Shown here in pieces: positions 1 to 14,000 of a DNA stretch of 64,000 bases (position 1 is its first letter; each line of letters starts with the position of its first letter). The notes beneath the pieces were generated by a model. It did no database searches. It saw nothing but the letters and a program-made list of their open reading frames with translations, and was not told the DNA's origin. This DNA comes from Amoebophrya sp. A120 (taxonomy: Eukaryota; Sar; Dinophyceae; Syndiniales; Amoebophryaceae). The translations under genes and the position numbers were made by a program. The stretch is from contig CAJINV010000003.1 of assembly GCA_905178155.1 (NCBI GenBank), positions 8,662,179-8,726,178 of the forward strand. Direction: 5' to 3'.

Positions 1-1045
1 CTGCGAGGTGAAAAACCACGACACAATGTGGCCACTGGCGGCCTTCGAATCCCCGGCCCAAATGTACTCCGCCGCAACCCCCCTAGCGTTCGGCTCCCTG
101 TGCTCCTTCTGCGCACCCGTGCGCCGGTGGTAAATGACATCCCGGCGAATTGGCGCAAATCGGCCGCGCTCGCCCGAACCATGCTCCTCCTTCGACATTG
201 TGTGCGTGGCGGCTAAGTATCTGAATGTCTTCAAGAAACTAGAAAATAAAAGCGTAGCAGGAAAAAGAGACAGCTTGCTGGAGGAAAAAAATAAAAGTGC
301 TGGCGGCGATCATAGATCTAAACTAATGCACGAAGATGACAACAGAGGCGCACTGACAACCAACGCTCTGAGTGCAGTCTGCATGGGTGAGACGGAAATA
401 GGTGGTCGCTGTTTGGAAATAGGATGCGCATGGCCGAGGGCATGCGATATATAAGACAAGACTTTCATCATGAGCGGCCTACGCGCCTACCGCGGCTGTT
501 TTCCGCTCTCCGGCAATCTACGGTCTAAAACGATCCACGGCTCGACGATTCAAGTGCGGGCCACTAGCGCAGCCAATTTAAGAACGTAATCAAGTCAATA
601 CTCCAAGCCTACGGCGGAGATCCAAGCGCCTGCTAAGTACCTAGAGCGATCGGGCATGGGGCTAAGGCGTTCGACTTCTATCTTCTTTCAAAAGAGGGCT
701 CGGCCTGATGCAAGTGTGCGCCGTCCCCCTAGCGGGAGCAGGTGGCGGCGCGCATGCATGTTCACGCGGAATCTGCCCGAGGTGTGTCCCCTGCCAGGCA
801 TGATTTACCGCCCCGCGCGTCGTGCGCTCGGGTCGCGGTGTCAATCGCTTCCAGATCAGATGCCGTTTGCAGTTTATGCCAAGTTACGTCGCGCTGCCCC
901 GTGCGCTGCTTCCCCGCCCCAGACTGTGAACTCTGTGAAAATTGCTCTTTCTAGCGCAAGTTTGCGATGTCAAACCGAGCGGGCGAAGCTAGTCGAGTCT
1001 CGTCTAATAACTATAGAAGCAAAGCTTCAGCCAATTGCTGCTGAT
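1..1045. other. no gene recognised
   Basis: I see no convincing coding region or RNA gene on either strand. Open frames here are short and compositionally random, and none joins to the large minus-strand gene to the right. Confidence 0.5.
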
Positions 1046-1525
1046 TCTTCAGAAGGTTTTTCTTCTGCAGAGCTTCCGAAGAAGAGTTGAAAAAAGAGCC
1101 ACCTTTTTTGAGCGGGAATATAGTCGATTGTAACCGTGACCGTTTTGACCTTCAGAAGGTCACACCTTCTGAAGGTTTTTTTTGGCCTTCAGAAGAAAAA
1201 ATGAAAAATGAGCAAAGAAACCTTCAGAAGGCCAAAAGTGGCCGCTTTGCAACTCTTCAGATGGTTAAAAAGCTTCAGAAGGTCGCACCTTTTTGACCTT
1301 CAGAAGGCCTGCCGACTTTTTCGACAAAAAAAGGCAGCGAAGTGTCGCAATTTTGGCCAACCTTCAGAAGGTTGAGAACCTTCAGAAGCTTTTTCAAATC
1401 TTTCTCCAATGCGGCAGCTTTATGCTTGCGCTTTTTCCTATTCTTCAGAAGCTTCGGCCTTCTGGAGGTCATCTTCTGTAGATTCTTTTGAAGACTCAAA
1501 AGCTTCTGAAGAGTCTGAAGCTAGT
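1046..1525. repeat. cluster of CTTCAGAAG short palindromes
   Basis: About eleven copies of CTTCAGAAG or its reverse complement CTTCTGAAG lie in about 480 bp, often extended to CCTTCAGAAGG. Degenerate copies such as CTTCAGATGG and CTTCCGAAG lie between them, separated by runs of A or T. Spacing is irregular, so this is a cluster of short dispersed palindromes and not a simple tandem array. No protein frame is conserved across it. Its role is unknown; a terminator-like, protein-binding or mobile short-repeat origin are all possible. Confidence 0.7.
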
Positions 1526-2049
1526 CTGCTAAAACGACAAACATTCTGACAGGCGCTGACGCGCGTTGTCTTCTTGCTCGCCTACAATGTGCTGTTGCTT
1601 TTTGTGTCGCGAATCACAAAAAAGCCCATGGCGCCTGCGTTTACAACATTCTTTGCAGAGGCCTGCGCCTGTGCTGCGCTTTGCCTCTGAAAGGCGCTTT
1701 TTTCGGCTGTGGTAAATGCCCTGCCCTGGAGAAGGTGGCTTTTTTTTTTTCTCTTTTACTTTTTTGCTTCTTGTTGGCACTTAAGTAAGTTCTGCCTGGA
1801 GCTTGGTTAGTGAGCCAGGCCGCGGACGACGGCGTCCAGTACGACTATGACTACCGGTTACCTGTTTTCACTAAGACTAGCCAAGCAGTAGAAAGCACTT
1901 GCAACCAATAATTCCAAACTTGGCCCAGCAACAATTGAAATCAGCCTTGCCCCACGACGCAGTCGTGGGGAGTGGTTCTTAGAAACTAAGGAGCCCCACT
2001 GCTGCAACAAATCTGATGAATTGCAAAACCGTTGCCCTTCCAACTTTGT
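1526..2049. other. non-coding stretch with a perfect hairpin
   Basis: No gene is recognised. A perfect 9-bp stem, CCCCACGAC/GTCGTGGGG with a GCA loop, lies at 1950-1970. The right part probably belongs to the introner whose right end is at 2074; its left end was not found. Confidence 0.4.
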
Positions 2050-2074
2050 CGATTTCAAGCCTGACACTTCCATA
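2050..2074. mobile_element. introner, right terminus only
   Basis: Read on the minus strand, the sequence entering from the gene is TATGGAAGTGTCAGGC followed by GAAATCGACAAAG. This is the terminus of the commonest introner family in the window (see 2572-2892, 48325-48635). The flanking 5-mer is CTGTC (2075-2079). The matching left end was not found, so the next exon of the large gene is not placed. Confidence 0.5.
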
Positions 2075-5000
2075 CTGTCTTCGAGGCTCTTATACTCCTC
2101 TGGCAAAGGCGCTTGTTTGTATGCCGCTTCCCCGACACTACCCCAAAAATAGTTGCCCTTCATCAGGTCTGCAGAGGTCGTCGGATTGTAGTTGAGCATT
2201 CGGAGGGCGTCTGCAATGTTTCCGAAAAATTGCTGCTGCTTGTCCTTGTTTATGTTTTCAGAAAGCCCGTGGTACCCGCACTGGGAAGCCCCCCGCTTCT
2301 CGCTGCCGTCTGTTTTCGTTTCCTTAGCTGCCTTCTTGTCCTTGCTGGAGTATCCTGTGCAAATAAAGTATCGTACTCGTATAAATGCATTACAAAATAT
2401 TTCCTCAGCATGAGAAATAAAATTTGTAAATGCGGATTTAGTTCAAGAAAAAAAATGGTACTGCATGACTGCAATTACTCTTACTACGAGTGCGATACTT
2501 TTGCACAGGATATGGAGATGACCCTGTTCCCGATTTCACCCACAAAATTGTTGTACTGATAAACCAGAGGATATGGGAGTGTCAGGATGATCGAAATCGT
2601 CAAAGTTGGAAAAATTTGCAATGCACAAAACCGATATCAGTTGGAAGCCCACTTATGAAGCGGCGCATGACAAATTTTCGGAGCACCGGAATCCGATTTG
2701 TCATGCTATTTGGGCGCAAAGGACTGCTTTTGTCATGCTCCTTTAGCAGCTCTATCCCAAACCCTAACTAGGCTCACAATCTGCCTCGCTTCTCATCCCG
2801 GCAAGACAGGCACTTCATGCGCATGCCTTGCATTTATATGCATCATGGCAAATTCTTTCAACTTTGTCGATTTCGATCCTGACGCCCCCATAAAGGAAAG
2901 ACAAAGGCTGGAGCGGCATTTATTTCGCGATTGTTGTAGTCGTTCGCGTCACGCCGCACGACGCAATATTCGTACAACCTTTGTTCGCTTCTGGTCTTCC
3001 GTCCTCGGGGGGGCTCCACGATTGGGGTCTGGGAGGCAAGTTGGGCCTCCACCTCTTTCGTCTTCTGCACCAGCTGCCGGATTGGAACATCCCCGATACC
3101 CCAGGCAGCGTCTTCGGCGAATGGCATGCTCGCCAGATCTTGAAGTGCCCGCTCGTTCAGTTTATACAACAAGGGGCATGGTTCTTCCTCAATTGCCCGG
3201 GTGCCAGAGCTTGGTATCGGGCACTGTTCTTCCGGTCGCCGCCTATGAAATGAAAATTTCCTGCACCACACGCAAAAAACACATCACAAATCTCGCTGAG
3301 CTAGAGCCTGCCACCTGTCCTGCTGAATAGGACTGAGAGAAAGTTCTGCCATGCAGAGGAGAAACCGCATTCGCACGTGAGCGGGAAATTTTTTTGGATA
3401 CCAGTTCCACACGCGCGCCACGTCGTATCCCAGGGGAAGCGACATCAAGTACTCAATGTAGTCTTTCAGCCACGACACTGCCCGCTCCCTCAGCTGGTCC
3501 CGAGCAAGGCTGACGAACGTGCGAAGGGACCGAAAAATTTCTCCCGGCCCCTGCCCTTTACAGAACGGAATAAGTTTATGCTTCGCGGTGTCCTCACACA
3601 ACGCTACTGCGGGGCCGTCGACGTATTTGCCTTCCGGACCCTCCCCCATGAAGCCCGTAAACAACACCGCTAGACTCGGGTAATCCGGATCGGGATCATG
3701 CGTGGCACTGGAGATGGAGGTCGCGGCTGCGTTCGTTGTTTTAGTTGGGGTTCCGGGGGAAGATGTAGAGTCCCCGCGACCTCCACCAGTATGCCCAGCC
3801 CATAAGCTCCAAAACGCGCGCTGGGTGAGCGCCAGTCGATACGGCTTCTCGCGAGAAGAATGCGAAGCAATTTCCCCGTACAGCTCCTCGCCGGCAGAGT
3901 CTGAAAAGTCTGCAAAAGCTTTCATTGCATCTACAATGCGCCAGGCAATGGCCAGGAAGAAGACGTGCGTAACTTTCGCGCAGTCTGCGATATTGCCCTT
4001 CAGCATGAATCTCTCCGCCAGACGGGTAGTGGACCGCCCCAGCATGCCGCCTTCTCTCTTGAGTTTCCCAAGGTCTCGGTCTTGCACCCCGATGGCATCG
4101 AGGTACTTGTACACCAAACCGAGCGGCCTCTCGCCAGGGTACAGGTCCGAGCCGAGCAGGCTGCCATCCTCGTCGCGCAGGGCACCCGTGTTCTCGTCGA
4201 ACGCACTCACTGAGAGAGTGCTCCAGTGCATGACCACCTCAGTCTTAATGTTATTTACGATGCCTTCCTTGTCCTCCTTGGAGGGCACAATCTTACGGCA
4301 AACGTTCAGGTCTTTCTTCTGATCCTTCTTCGCGTACTTGATCTTCACCAAGTTCCGCTTCGCGGCCTCGCCTTCCGGCGGCGCCCCTTGCCGGGTCGCG
4401 GCGCCCGCCTTGCCCTTCCCCTTCCCTTTTTTCCCCTTCCCGCGCTTCTTTCCTTTTCTTTGTTTCCCCTTGCCTTTCTTCTTGCCTCCCTTGCCCTTCC
4501 TCTTCTTGCCCTTTCCCTTGCCCTTCTTTTTGCTGTTTCCCTTCTTGCTTCCTTTGCCTTTCACTTTCTTTCCCTTTTTCCCCTTGCCCTTTCTAGCCGA
4601 CGCACTAACCGCCTTCTTCTCGTGGTCCTCTTGAAGCTCCTCCAGGGCCGCTGTTTGGTGGTCCTCGTGCTGTTGCTGGTGTTTTTCTATGAAGGCCGCG
4701 CGCAATGCAGTCCAAAAGCCCGCGGGGTCTTTGCCCCCATTCGTGACTGAGTCAAGCAATGCTTGCGAAGTGGGTGAAAGTGCTCGACCTCCACGAATCT
4801 GAGTTATTGTTGTAGGCGGGGTTTCCTCCAAGAAGGAACTAGCTTCCAACTCACTAGGCCCGTCCGTGCCAATACCAGCACCAGGGCACCAGTACAAGGT
4901 CTCGGTCGTCGTTCCTGCTATGCCTAATATTTGGCTCTGACTGAGTGGCGGGGCTACGAAGGGGCCTGCGCCGTGGCCCCTGCGTGTTCCTAAAGCGCTG

Positions 5001-8000
5001 CACCTAGGCTGCGTCTGCGATGGAGCGAGCCAGGTCGATTGCGAAGCGGGAGCCTCCGTGTCAATGTGCGGGTGGCCGCCTGCGGGTAGGTACCCATACC
5101 AAAGCACCGAGCCGGTTTTCGCACGCCCAGCGGGCTGCTCAACATCGGTGTCCTGCGATGTTCCAGCATCGAAGCTGAGAAGGACCAGCATTTGGTTGGT
5201 TGACGAACTGTGTTCGTCGACGCCTACAAACACGCTTTCGAGTTCCACGGAGGTGATCGGCACACCTTCTGCGGTTCTGGAAGCTGCGGGACCGCCGCAG
5301 GCAGCCCACTCGGCGCTGTGCGGACCGTCACCGGGCGGAAACACTCCCGGAAAGATACAGGGGCCGGTCCCGGATTTCCCCGCGCCCCAGGCAACCGTTC
5401 GCACGGAAGGCCACAAGGAGCTGGCCTGCGAAAACATCCAGCCTGGTGAGATAACGTACTCCCACGACGTACCGCCGCGGGCGAGCGGGTCCCTTCTACC
5501 TGTTTTTCGACTAGTACGCAGAACCGCAGCGCTGCAGCGGGTGCTGAGTAGCTGGCGAAGCCACTCCCCGTCGCTCAAGTCCAGGTGGCCGCTCCACAGG
5601 AAGCCACGGGACAACAACCCGGTTTCTTCTTGTTCTTCTTGCCGTTCTTCCACGCCTTCGTCCGGTACCCACGCGTACCCGTCATGCCGCCCGTCCAGCT
5701 GCATCAGCATTCCCAACAGCTGGGCCTGTCTGGCGCCACGGTCCTTGTTAGTAGCTGTACTTTGGTGCGCAAGTAGGAGTTGCGCACCTGCTGTGCCTAC
5801 GCCTGCAGAAGGTGGTGCGCCAAGAACACTGTCTCGGGGCTGGTCCTCAACACCAGTGCCGGTCTTCAGCTCCAACAAAGAGGCAGGACTACTAGATTCA
5901 GCAGCGACGAGTCCACTACGGTGGACCAACTCGTCGACGTTGGACGCCGCGGTGGTGAACAAGGGAGCGTTGTCATTATACTGATGGAGATGCGCCGCCG
6001 CCGCGTGGTGCACCCGATCTGGAATATCGTCTTGCTCGTTCTTTCCGGCAGCAGGACGCGGCGGCTTCTCCTGCACGTGCTGAGCACCAGGGTCGTCAGG
6101 CGAAGTTTGCGTTCCCGAGCCTCCGCTCCACCCCCGAAGGGTCATCGGCATCTCGCCTCGGTCTGGCGCAGCACCTTCCGCCGCCGGCCGTCGTTCTTCG
6201 TGCGCTGGAAAGATGATTCGCTCGCTGAGCTCCAGAAAGCTCGCAATCTCGTCCGGGTCCATGAATTCCGCAAATTCCGCAGCGGCCCGAGCCAGGCTCT
6301 CATCCACCGGCGCCGGACGCGCAGTGACCTTGAGCCCGCTGCGCAAGCGGTCGATTGCAGCGGATTCCTCACCACGATCCTTGTCGCCAACCTTCCTCTG
6401 TCCCCGCGGAATCACCTGCGGACGCATTGCGTCGTGCCCCAGCTCCTCGACACAAAGCGCGGACTGCGTGCGCGCCTGCCAGAGACGAAACAGCGTCACC
6501 AGGTTGTTTGGCAGAGAGGGCCCCACCTTCTGAAATTCAGAGCTACAGGAGCCTGTCACCGTCTGTGCCTTCAACGAAATGCGGAGGAATTGCCAGCCGT
6601 GCGGAACAATCTTCACCGCGTTCACCTTGCCAAGCTGCGGCAGGATCTCGGATGCGATCTGCTGGTATCGCTTTTCAGTCTTCACGGACTCCAGAAGGCC
6701 CCGCAACAGTTCACGGCTTGCGTAGGGAAACGCCTCCAGTATCGTGGACGCACCGCCCTGGCTTTTCTTGCATTGGTCTAGTTGGTAGCGGGTCACGTCG
6801 AGATCCTCGCTTGTCACGTAAATTTGCGCGTCTAGGTCTACCCCCCCCACGGCAGGCGAGCCGCCTCCACCGCCTCCGCTTGATTCCATCATCCTGTTCG
6901 GCTCAATCACCCGCCGAGTGGGATTGCTCCCGTTGCTCGCTTGTTCTAGCAGCCCACAGGCCTTCAGCAAGTTCTCCAGAAAGGCTCGACTCAAGTCATG
7001 AATGCGCGCATCCGCGGGCTGCAGCAGGGGACCGGAAGCGACAGGGTACATGCCGAAAACCAAGTACTTTGCGAACTGTGCCAAGGTGTTGCTTTCTGCC
7101 ACGGTGCGTGCGTGCTTCTGCAGGGCTGGTGAGCAGGAGCTGCTGCTTGCTTTCTTGGAAGCTGCCTGCAGCACCGAGCCCCACTTCTCTTCCACATTTT
7201 CGCTCGCGAAGGACGCAAACGACTGGGACTTCTTCTCGTCGCCGTACAGAAGGCGCAGACTTTCGCGGATCATCGCATACAGCCTTGCTCGGAGATGCCA
7301 GCGCCGCAGCTCTTGCCGCTGCCGCCACGCGTAACGGCCAACGACTTCGACAAAACGTCGCACGGAGGAAGCCGCCCGCATGGGGCTGGCTGCCGTGCGG
7401 GTCGCTAGCCGCGGGCAATCTTGAGCCAGCGAGACAGCGCTGCCCTCGGCCGCTTGTGCTCGTTTCCCAACATCCGTGCCGGTGCTGCCGTCGACTTCCT
7501 CTTCGATGCGAACTTCCAGCTGGAAATCCTTCCTACCAGCTTCCACGAGCTCGTCCTGAACCAAACCGAAAAAGTTTTCCTGAGTAAAAACGTACCCACA
7601 CCAGAGTTGTCATGCGACTTTGCCATGAGAGGAACATTTGTGATGCGCAACCCCATGACAGGCATTTTCAATCGTGTTTGGGAACTTGTAATGCTGTAAA
7701 CAGGATCAGCAGATCGATTTGTGATGCGGCTTTCCTTGCTAACTTGCACTACCTTACGGACTGAAACTTGTCATGCGTGACTCACAAAACTCTTAGGTTT
7801 GTGTTGCAAAATCCCCATCCTGACTCTGGTGTGGGTACGTTTTTACTCAGGATAGAAGTCGGAAAACAACCGCCAAGGTTCCCCGAGGGCCTGTGGATCT
7901 TGCGGAGGCTCGCTGGTGGGCGCGAAGCCGGATGGCGCTCGGTTGGCGGAAAACAACACTGTCGTGATCACCTCCATGGCGCGCGCCAGCTGATGTGGCT

Positions 8001-11000
8001 GCTTCCCGCCCACGGGCAGTTGCATGAGCGGACGACAGACACCGGAGAAAAACGGGTGCAAAGACTTGCGATACCGCTCGAAGGAAGCCGCAAGGGTTGG
8101 CAGCAGCACGCGTAACCAAGCCTGCAGTCCGTGTTCCTTCGCGCCGGGACTCCGAGGGCCTGGCAAAAGGCCCTTCTTCGAGCCGAAGTCCTGCAAAAGT
8201 TCACGGAGAGATAAATCCAACAGCCGAAAGTCTTCCGCCCCCTCCTCGTAGAACTCGGGAAGGAAGCTGCCTAGCTGCCAGTTCGCGCTGTTGGGAACGC
8301 TTGCCATCATCCGGTATATCACAGTGAAAAATGCCCCCCACCCCTGAAATTGCAAGAATCTGTGATGCGAAGTTTCCAAATGAAAGCTTTTTGTCATGCA
8401 TGAAAGGAGTACGAATCTTTCTGATGCAGATTCTAGTCGTGTTTCGCATCGCTTGCATGACAAGCACCGCTCTTGCTGGGATCTTTTGCAATACAAATTT
8501 TTGCTATTCACGATCGGAAATCTGTGATGCTGATACACGCAAGAGGGCGAATGTTTCATATTCATTTGGAAAGATTTGCAATACAAATGCTTTCAAGTTC
8601 GGGGGTGGGGGCATTTTTCATTGTAATACGGTACTGGTTGTAACCTGTCTGTGCCTGGTATCGAAGTGTTAGGCTGTTGCAAATTGCCAAGATCACGACC
8701 ACGGAGGGGCAGTGGAAAACTTCCAATGCAAAACTTTAACGGACATCCGCGAGCGCGACCAGCACATATGATCATGCAACACAAACATTTAGAGCTCGTC
8801 TAATATCGCCTAAAAATTAGCGCGCATCATGCGCTGCACAAAAAACAAACAAACCCGGCTTCCTGACCATGGCGGCTCACTGCCAGCGGTGTCACGGAGA
8901 TGCATAGAAGGCTCATGAGTTGCAGCGGTTAGGCTCTGCTAGAGTTTTGGCGAGGCCCAACAGTCGCTCACTACGGTCGTTGATGCCGCCGGCAAGAAGA
9001 AGAACGACGAGCCTCTCTCATATTTGTATAATATTGAGCTAATAGACTTAGACACGCAGGGTTTATCTCGCTGGAATGGGAGGCGTCGCGGGACCAAAAT
9101 CGCCATGATGTGGCTGGCCACCAAAAATTATAAAGTATGTCCAGGTCCTCGTGCAGCTGCAGTAGCTGTCGCCCTCATGCACTTGTTCTCCACCGGATTT
9201 TATTCTATATCTTAAGTATACGTAATGGCAATATGTACTTAGTCCAGCAAGTTGGCAATTTGCCAGCGGAAGATCATCCCATACCAGGTCCGTGCTGACG
9301 CGGGCGTCCGCCTCCAGAAGGCCCTCGCGCAGGGAGGTCGGCATATCAAAAGAAAAAATCCCCCCTCCCCATATCAAAGCGCAAATCTGTGCTGCAGATT
9401 TGTGGCCACAGAGCAGCCCTGTCTTGCAGTAGAGGACTGCAGGCCAACGCCAAGCCTGAGTGGGAGAGGTTTTGGCCTAGGCGCTCAGCATGACAAAAGT
9501 CCATGCTGTAGGCCCAACAGCATCACAAACCGCCGGCATAGTGCGGGGGGCCTTCTGGCTTTGCCTTCTTGCAAGACAGACGCGATTTGTGACCACAAAT
9601 CAGCATCACAAATTTCCGAAAATATACCTTTTCGGTATGGGGAGGGGGAATTTTTCCTTTTGATACGGCACAAACACAGACACAGCCTGCTGTTCGTTTG
9701 ATGATTGATGAACGCATTCCCTCAAAATTAACCATCGCCATCAACTTTTTGAATCATGACAAGCATACAACTTTTTCAGTTTCCTTTCTACATGCTTTGC
9801 ATGACGATGAGGTGGATGGTTCTTCATTTTCAGGGAATAGAACGGCGCTGAAGTCGATCGCCAGTTTCTGCAGAGTCCCAACGCAGAGCTCGCGTTCCCA
9901 ATACAGGGCCACTTCGAGGCTGGCCCGCGCATCCGCCTCACGCGCCTCGCCCGCAAAAACTGCTACCTCGCTAGAAGCTGTACTATCTGGGGACGAAACA
10001 GGATGGTTAGGTGTGGTCGAAGAACGCACGTGGAGCGGGTTCGGTCCTTTTGAGAGAACACTGGGGGGGCGGGAAGGTCGCTTGTTGCTTCCGACAGAGC
10101 CGACTCCAGTTTGCCAGGGTTGGCCCGCCGATCGTCCCATCGACTGCGTGCAGCTATCCCAACCAGAGGGTCCCCCCGGCTTGGCAGTAAGGCAGTACCG
10201 GAAATCCGCCAGCCGACGCAGAATACCCTCCGCTCCTCCCCGGCCTTGCTGGATCTGCTGTGCGAGCGTTTTGAGAAGGATCTCCAAGTGCGCACGGTGC
10301 GCGTCGAACTTTACATGGCTTAGGAGATCACGAAGGACGCGCGCGGCCCGGAAACGAGTCTGTGCTTCCAATGTGCTCGCCCGGTTGAGTGTCGACAGCA
10401 GTGGCTGCTCGTCCGGCATCTTCGCCGTCGACGCCGACGCCGTCGTGGCCGGCCCGAGCTTGGAGCAAACCTGAAAGTACATCGCGAGTCCGGGGCGCAA
10501 CACCCGACGCACTATCTCCTCGTAGACCGGCGTCTGGGTGGGGCTTTGCTCGTCCTGGGTGAGGAGGCTTTGCGCGGTGAGGCTGCGCATCACCACGCCC
10601 ATAACCGTCGTGATGGCTTCCATCTGCGCCGCCTCGCTATGATTCGCGGCAACCAGCTTTCCACGCTCCTCGAGAAACGCCTCGACGACCAACTGCAGCA
10701 CTCGCGCGTTAACCACCAGGCCCTGGCTATTGTACTCCGCTGGGTGCCGTTATGGAAGTGTCAGGTTGAAAATCGACAAGGACAAGAAAATGGAAATAAA
10801 TTTAGTACTTCGTGATCATTTGCCGCGCTAACGAGGACCCGAGCACAGCTACTAACTATGCAACCCATAAAGCAGCTCTTGTCCGATTCCGCGTCGCAAA
10901 AAGCTACGTTGTACTTATGTGACGATTTCCAAGCTGCTCTACCATAGGCCCCCATCCTGTTCCACCATCGAGCGCTCCGCGCGTTCCTGGTCCGACGGAA

Positions 11001-14000
11001 GCAGGAGAAGTTTGGCAATCCCGCCGAAGGCGGCATGTTTGAAATTCACCCCGAAGTCAACGTGCATGCGCTATCCACGAGAAAAACACCATCATAACCA
11101 ATCTCGTGTAGCATCTCTGGAATGCACTGCAATCCGCGCAAAAGCGCGTCACGCCAGAAACAGTTTCTGAAGAAGTTGCCGAGCTTTCTATTTGTGTCAT
11201 TTTTCTACATTGGCCAAGAGGTAGAGCTTCGTGTACAGGCACATAGAAAAAAGAAATACAAAACTCGAGTTGCGTGGTCGACCCCCGCCAAGCAAGTTGA
11301 AGTTTCTCACTTACGTACCTGAGCGCGCAAATAAAAAAAAGTGTGACTGTGCAGCTGGTGTTTTTTTTGTTCTCCATACTCGCAGCGCAGTAACTAGTAC
11401 CTTACTGCCCAACATCCTTTTCGATTCCGCAGCCGCACCCCCTGAGGTCGACCCCGTCGCCGGGCCCGGTACTGTAGCGACTACGTCCGCCTTCTGATAT
11501 GCCGGAATGGCAAACGCACGGTCGTTCTCCCAAGTACCGCCTGACGCCAGGAACACACTTAGGGCCACTTGGCCCTCCTCGGAACCTACATCGTAGCCCG
11601 CTCGCGACAGAAACTCCGGGACGATCCCGAGTACGCGTCCACTGGGCAGCGCGGGGCCGAGAAACCCGGTGTTCTGCAGGTAGTGCCCGTATGCGAAGCC
11701 AGCTGGAGCCCCACCTGTGGAGTCGTAATACAAGTTGCGACCCACCAACGCACGCAGCTTGCGCCAAGATTCAGCGGGCGTGGTTGCCAGCTGCTGCTTT
11801 CCGGCTCGGATCTTCCGCGTCCACTGCGGGCCCGCCCCTGTCGCGCGCTTGCGTCGAAGCCAGGGTATCAAGAAATCATGCTCCAGCACCTCAACGTCCC
11901 ACAGAAGTAGAAGCATCTCGTCCCGTAGTGCAAACAGGCCGGGTGTGAAGTCCGACATGGCCTCCATCGAGCCCGATTGTCGACTCGGAAGACCTTCCGG
12001 CGATGCTTGATTCTCTCCTGCTTCGCCTCCCACTAAATCCTCCTCCTCGCCGTTGTTTTCCGAAGATGCTGCGCTTGGTTGCTCCTCACTGTCGGACTCG
12101 CTACCAAGTGGTGCGGTCGTCCCGGTGCCCGTGCTCCCACCCGCCGCATCCTCGTTGTCATCGCTTGCACGGTATCAAATGCAAATATGTCTGGGTCTGG
12201 AAGATTCCGAGATTTGTCATGCAGATTTTCCATGATCCATGTCGTCACGTCTGGAATGCAGGGCCTAGCATGACAGATTCTGTGAGATCCCTATCATGCC
12301 TATCCTGCATGAGATGAAACTTCCTCTCAACTTGGTCAAAAGTGGACAGCTTTTGGCATTCATGCAACGGAGATTTTTGCACGATCCAGAGTTCGCATTA
12401 CAAGTTGCAATCTTCCAGACCCAGACATTTTTGCATTTGATACACGGTCGTCAGAGCTTGCTGAGGCCGAGGAGCCCTCCGCAGAAGAGCTCCCACTGGC
12501 GTCGGTACTCGACACGGGGGACGCCGGGGAATCCTCGGTGTCGGGAGTGCCTCCTTTTTGCTGCGAGGAGGAGGGCCGACGGTCCGCGCCGACATCAGCG
12601 GCGGGGATCTCATTGTATTCCAAAAACGCAGAACCGCCTGCGGCAGCGTCCCCTGCTCCGTCCTCTTCGCCTTTGTTCTCTACGTCCGTGTCGCCTGACT
12701 CGCTTGCAGACCCACCTTGCTCTTCATCACCTTCGTCAGAAGCGTTGTTCGATGCGCTCGACGCATATTCCCTGAAAATTAACCATCCGCATCCACTTTT
12801 TGCATAACAAACACACTTACACTTTTTACTACATGTTTTGCATAACAAATTGGATGGGGATGGTTACTTAATTTTCAGGGAATAACGCACCATTGGCCTC
12901 AGATTCTTCTTCGGGCTCGGGTTCCTCGGGCCCGACTGCGGCACCGGCGATGGCCGAGGCTCCCCGGCCCGGCTGGAAAGAAGAAACTCGGTCCACGTAG
13001 CCCTGGTTTTCACGCAGGCTGAAGGAAGTCGCCAGGTCGTTCACGAGCAAGATTCCGTCACGCAACATTTGAACGGGTCGGTGCTCCTCAAGCCACTGCA
13101 GCCACACGTGCTCCCGCTCGCTCCGTTGCAGCAGACGGAGAAGCATTAGCTGCGCACTACCAATGGCGGGCTCCACCCGCTGCTCGATGGTCCGGGCAAC
13201 ACCGGCCTCGTCAAGCGAGAGGGAATCAGCTCCACCTTCATCTGCAATCAAGCTCACGCTGAGACCCAACAAAGAGGAAGGATTTTCTTCGCCCACTTGT
13301 TCTTCCCTTGTGGCACCGGTGCTTTCTTCTTGTGAGCGAAGATCAGGCTTCGTTCGCTCTTCTTCAGATGTCCTTTGTAGTTCGGCCAAGTCCCGCACTC
13401 GTACACTCGAGGCTGCAGCTGCAGAGGGGCCTGCCGCAGAATCTAAAGACATGTCTTCCGCGACCACAACAGGAGAATTCTCGTTCTTCTCTGCTGCCGA
13501 GGCGCCGGATGGGCCAGGCTGCTCCAAGAACGAAGACGACGTGGTCATCAGGAAAGGTGCAGGCCCTGTTGATGTGTCGGTGGGTCTGTGATCCTCAGTC
13601 TCAACATTTTCAGATGCAACTACCGAGGAGGGTGGCAGGGAGCGACGACCACGACTGTGACGCTGATGTTCATCCGTTGCTGCTTCATCGGGGGCATCTT
13701 GCGATGCCGCTGATGCTTTTAAAGCAGGTAGCTGCCCGTGCGGCGCGGTCGCTCTCTGCTCCATTGGGGTTGCAGCTTCGTTCGTATTAGCCTCCCTGTT
13801 GATGGCTTGCGCTGACGGATTAGACGCGGGGATCCTCCTCGCTGGGTTGTTGTATTCCAGAAAGGACGACGCGCCACCGGCCGCCGTGGTTCCGGCGGCC
13901 TTCGACTTCGATGTCGTGGGGCCAGCCGCAACTAGGCTCGATACCCCCCACGCCATCGTGGGGCCAACGCGCTGCTGCGGAAAGGAACAGCTTTCGGTGG

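Noticed and set aside
3284-3300. In-frame TGA in the large gene as evidence of stop-codon reassignment
   Set aside because: Reassigned stops are known in one Amoebophrya lineage, but a 45-bp GT-AG intron (3243-3287) removes this TGA in frame, and other genes here end at normal TGA, TAG and TAA stops.
4226-4750. Long plus-strand frame rich in leucine and phenylalanine
   Set aside because: It is the antisense shadow of the Lys/Gly tract (complement of AAG/GGC codons) in the large minus-strand gene.
5058-7587. Several long plus-strand frames
   Set aside because: They lie opposite a continuous 1,400-codon minus-strand exon with consistent joins at both ends; high GC makes antisense frames long.
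8945-9215. Plus-strand frame of about 85 codons containing NIELIDLDTQGLSRWNGRRR
   Set aside because: It looks protein-like but has no initiator context, no splice sites and lies inside a probable introner in a minus-strand gene. It would be worth revisiting only if the same frame recurs in other copies.
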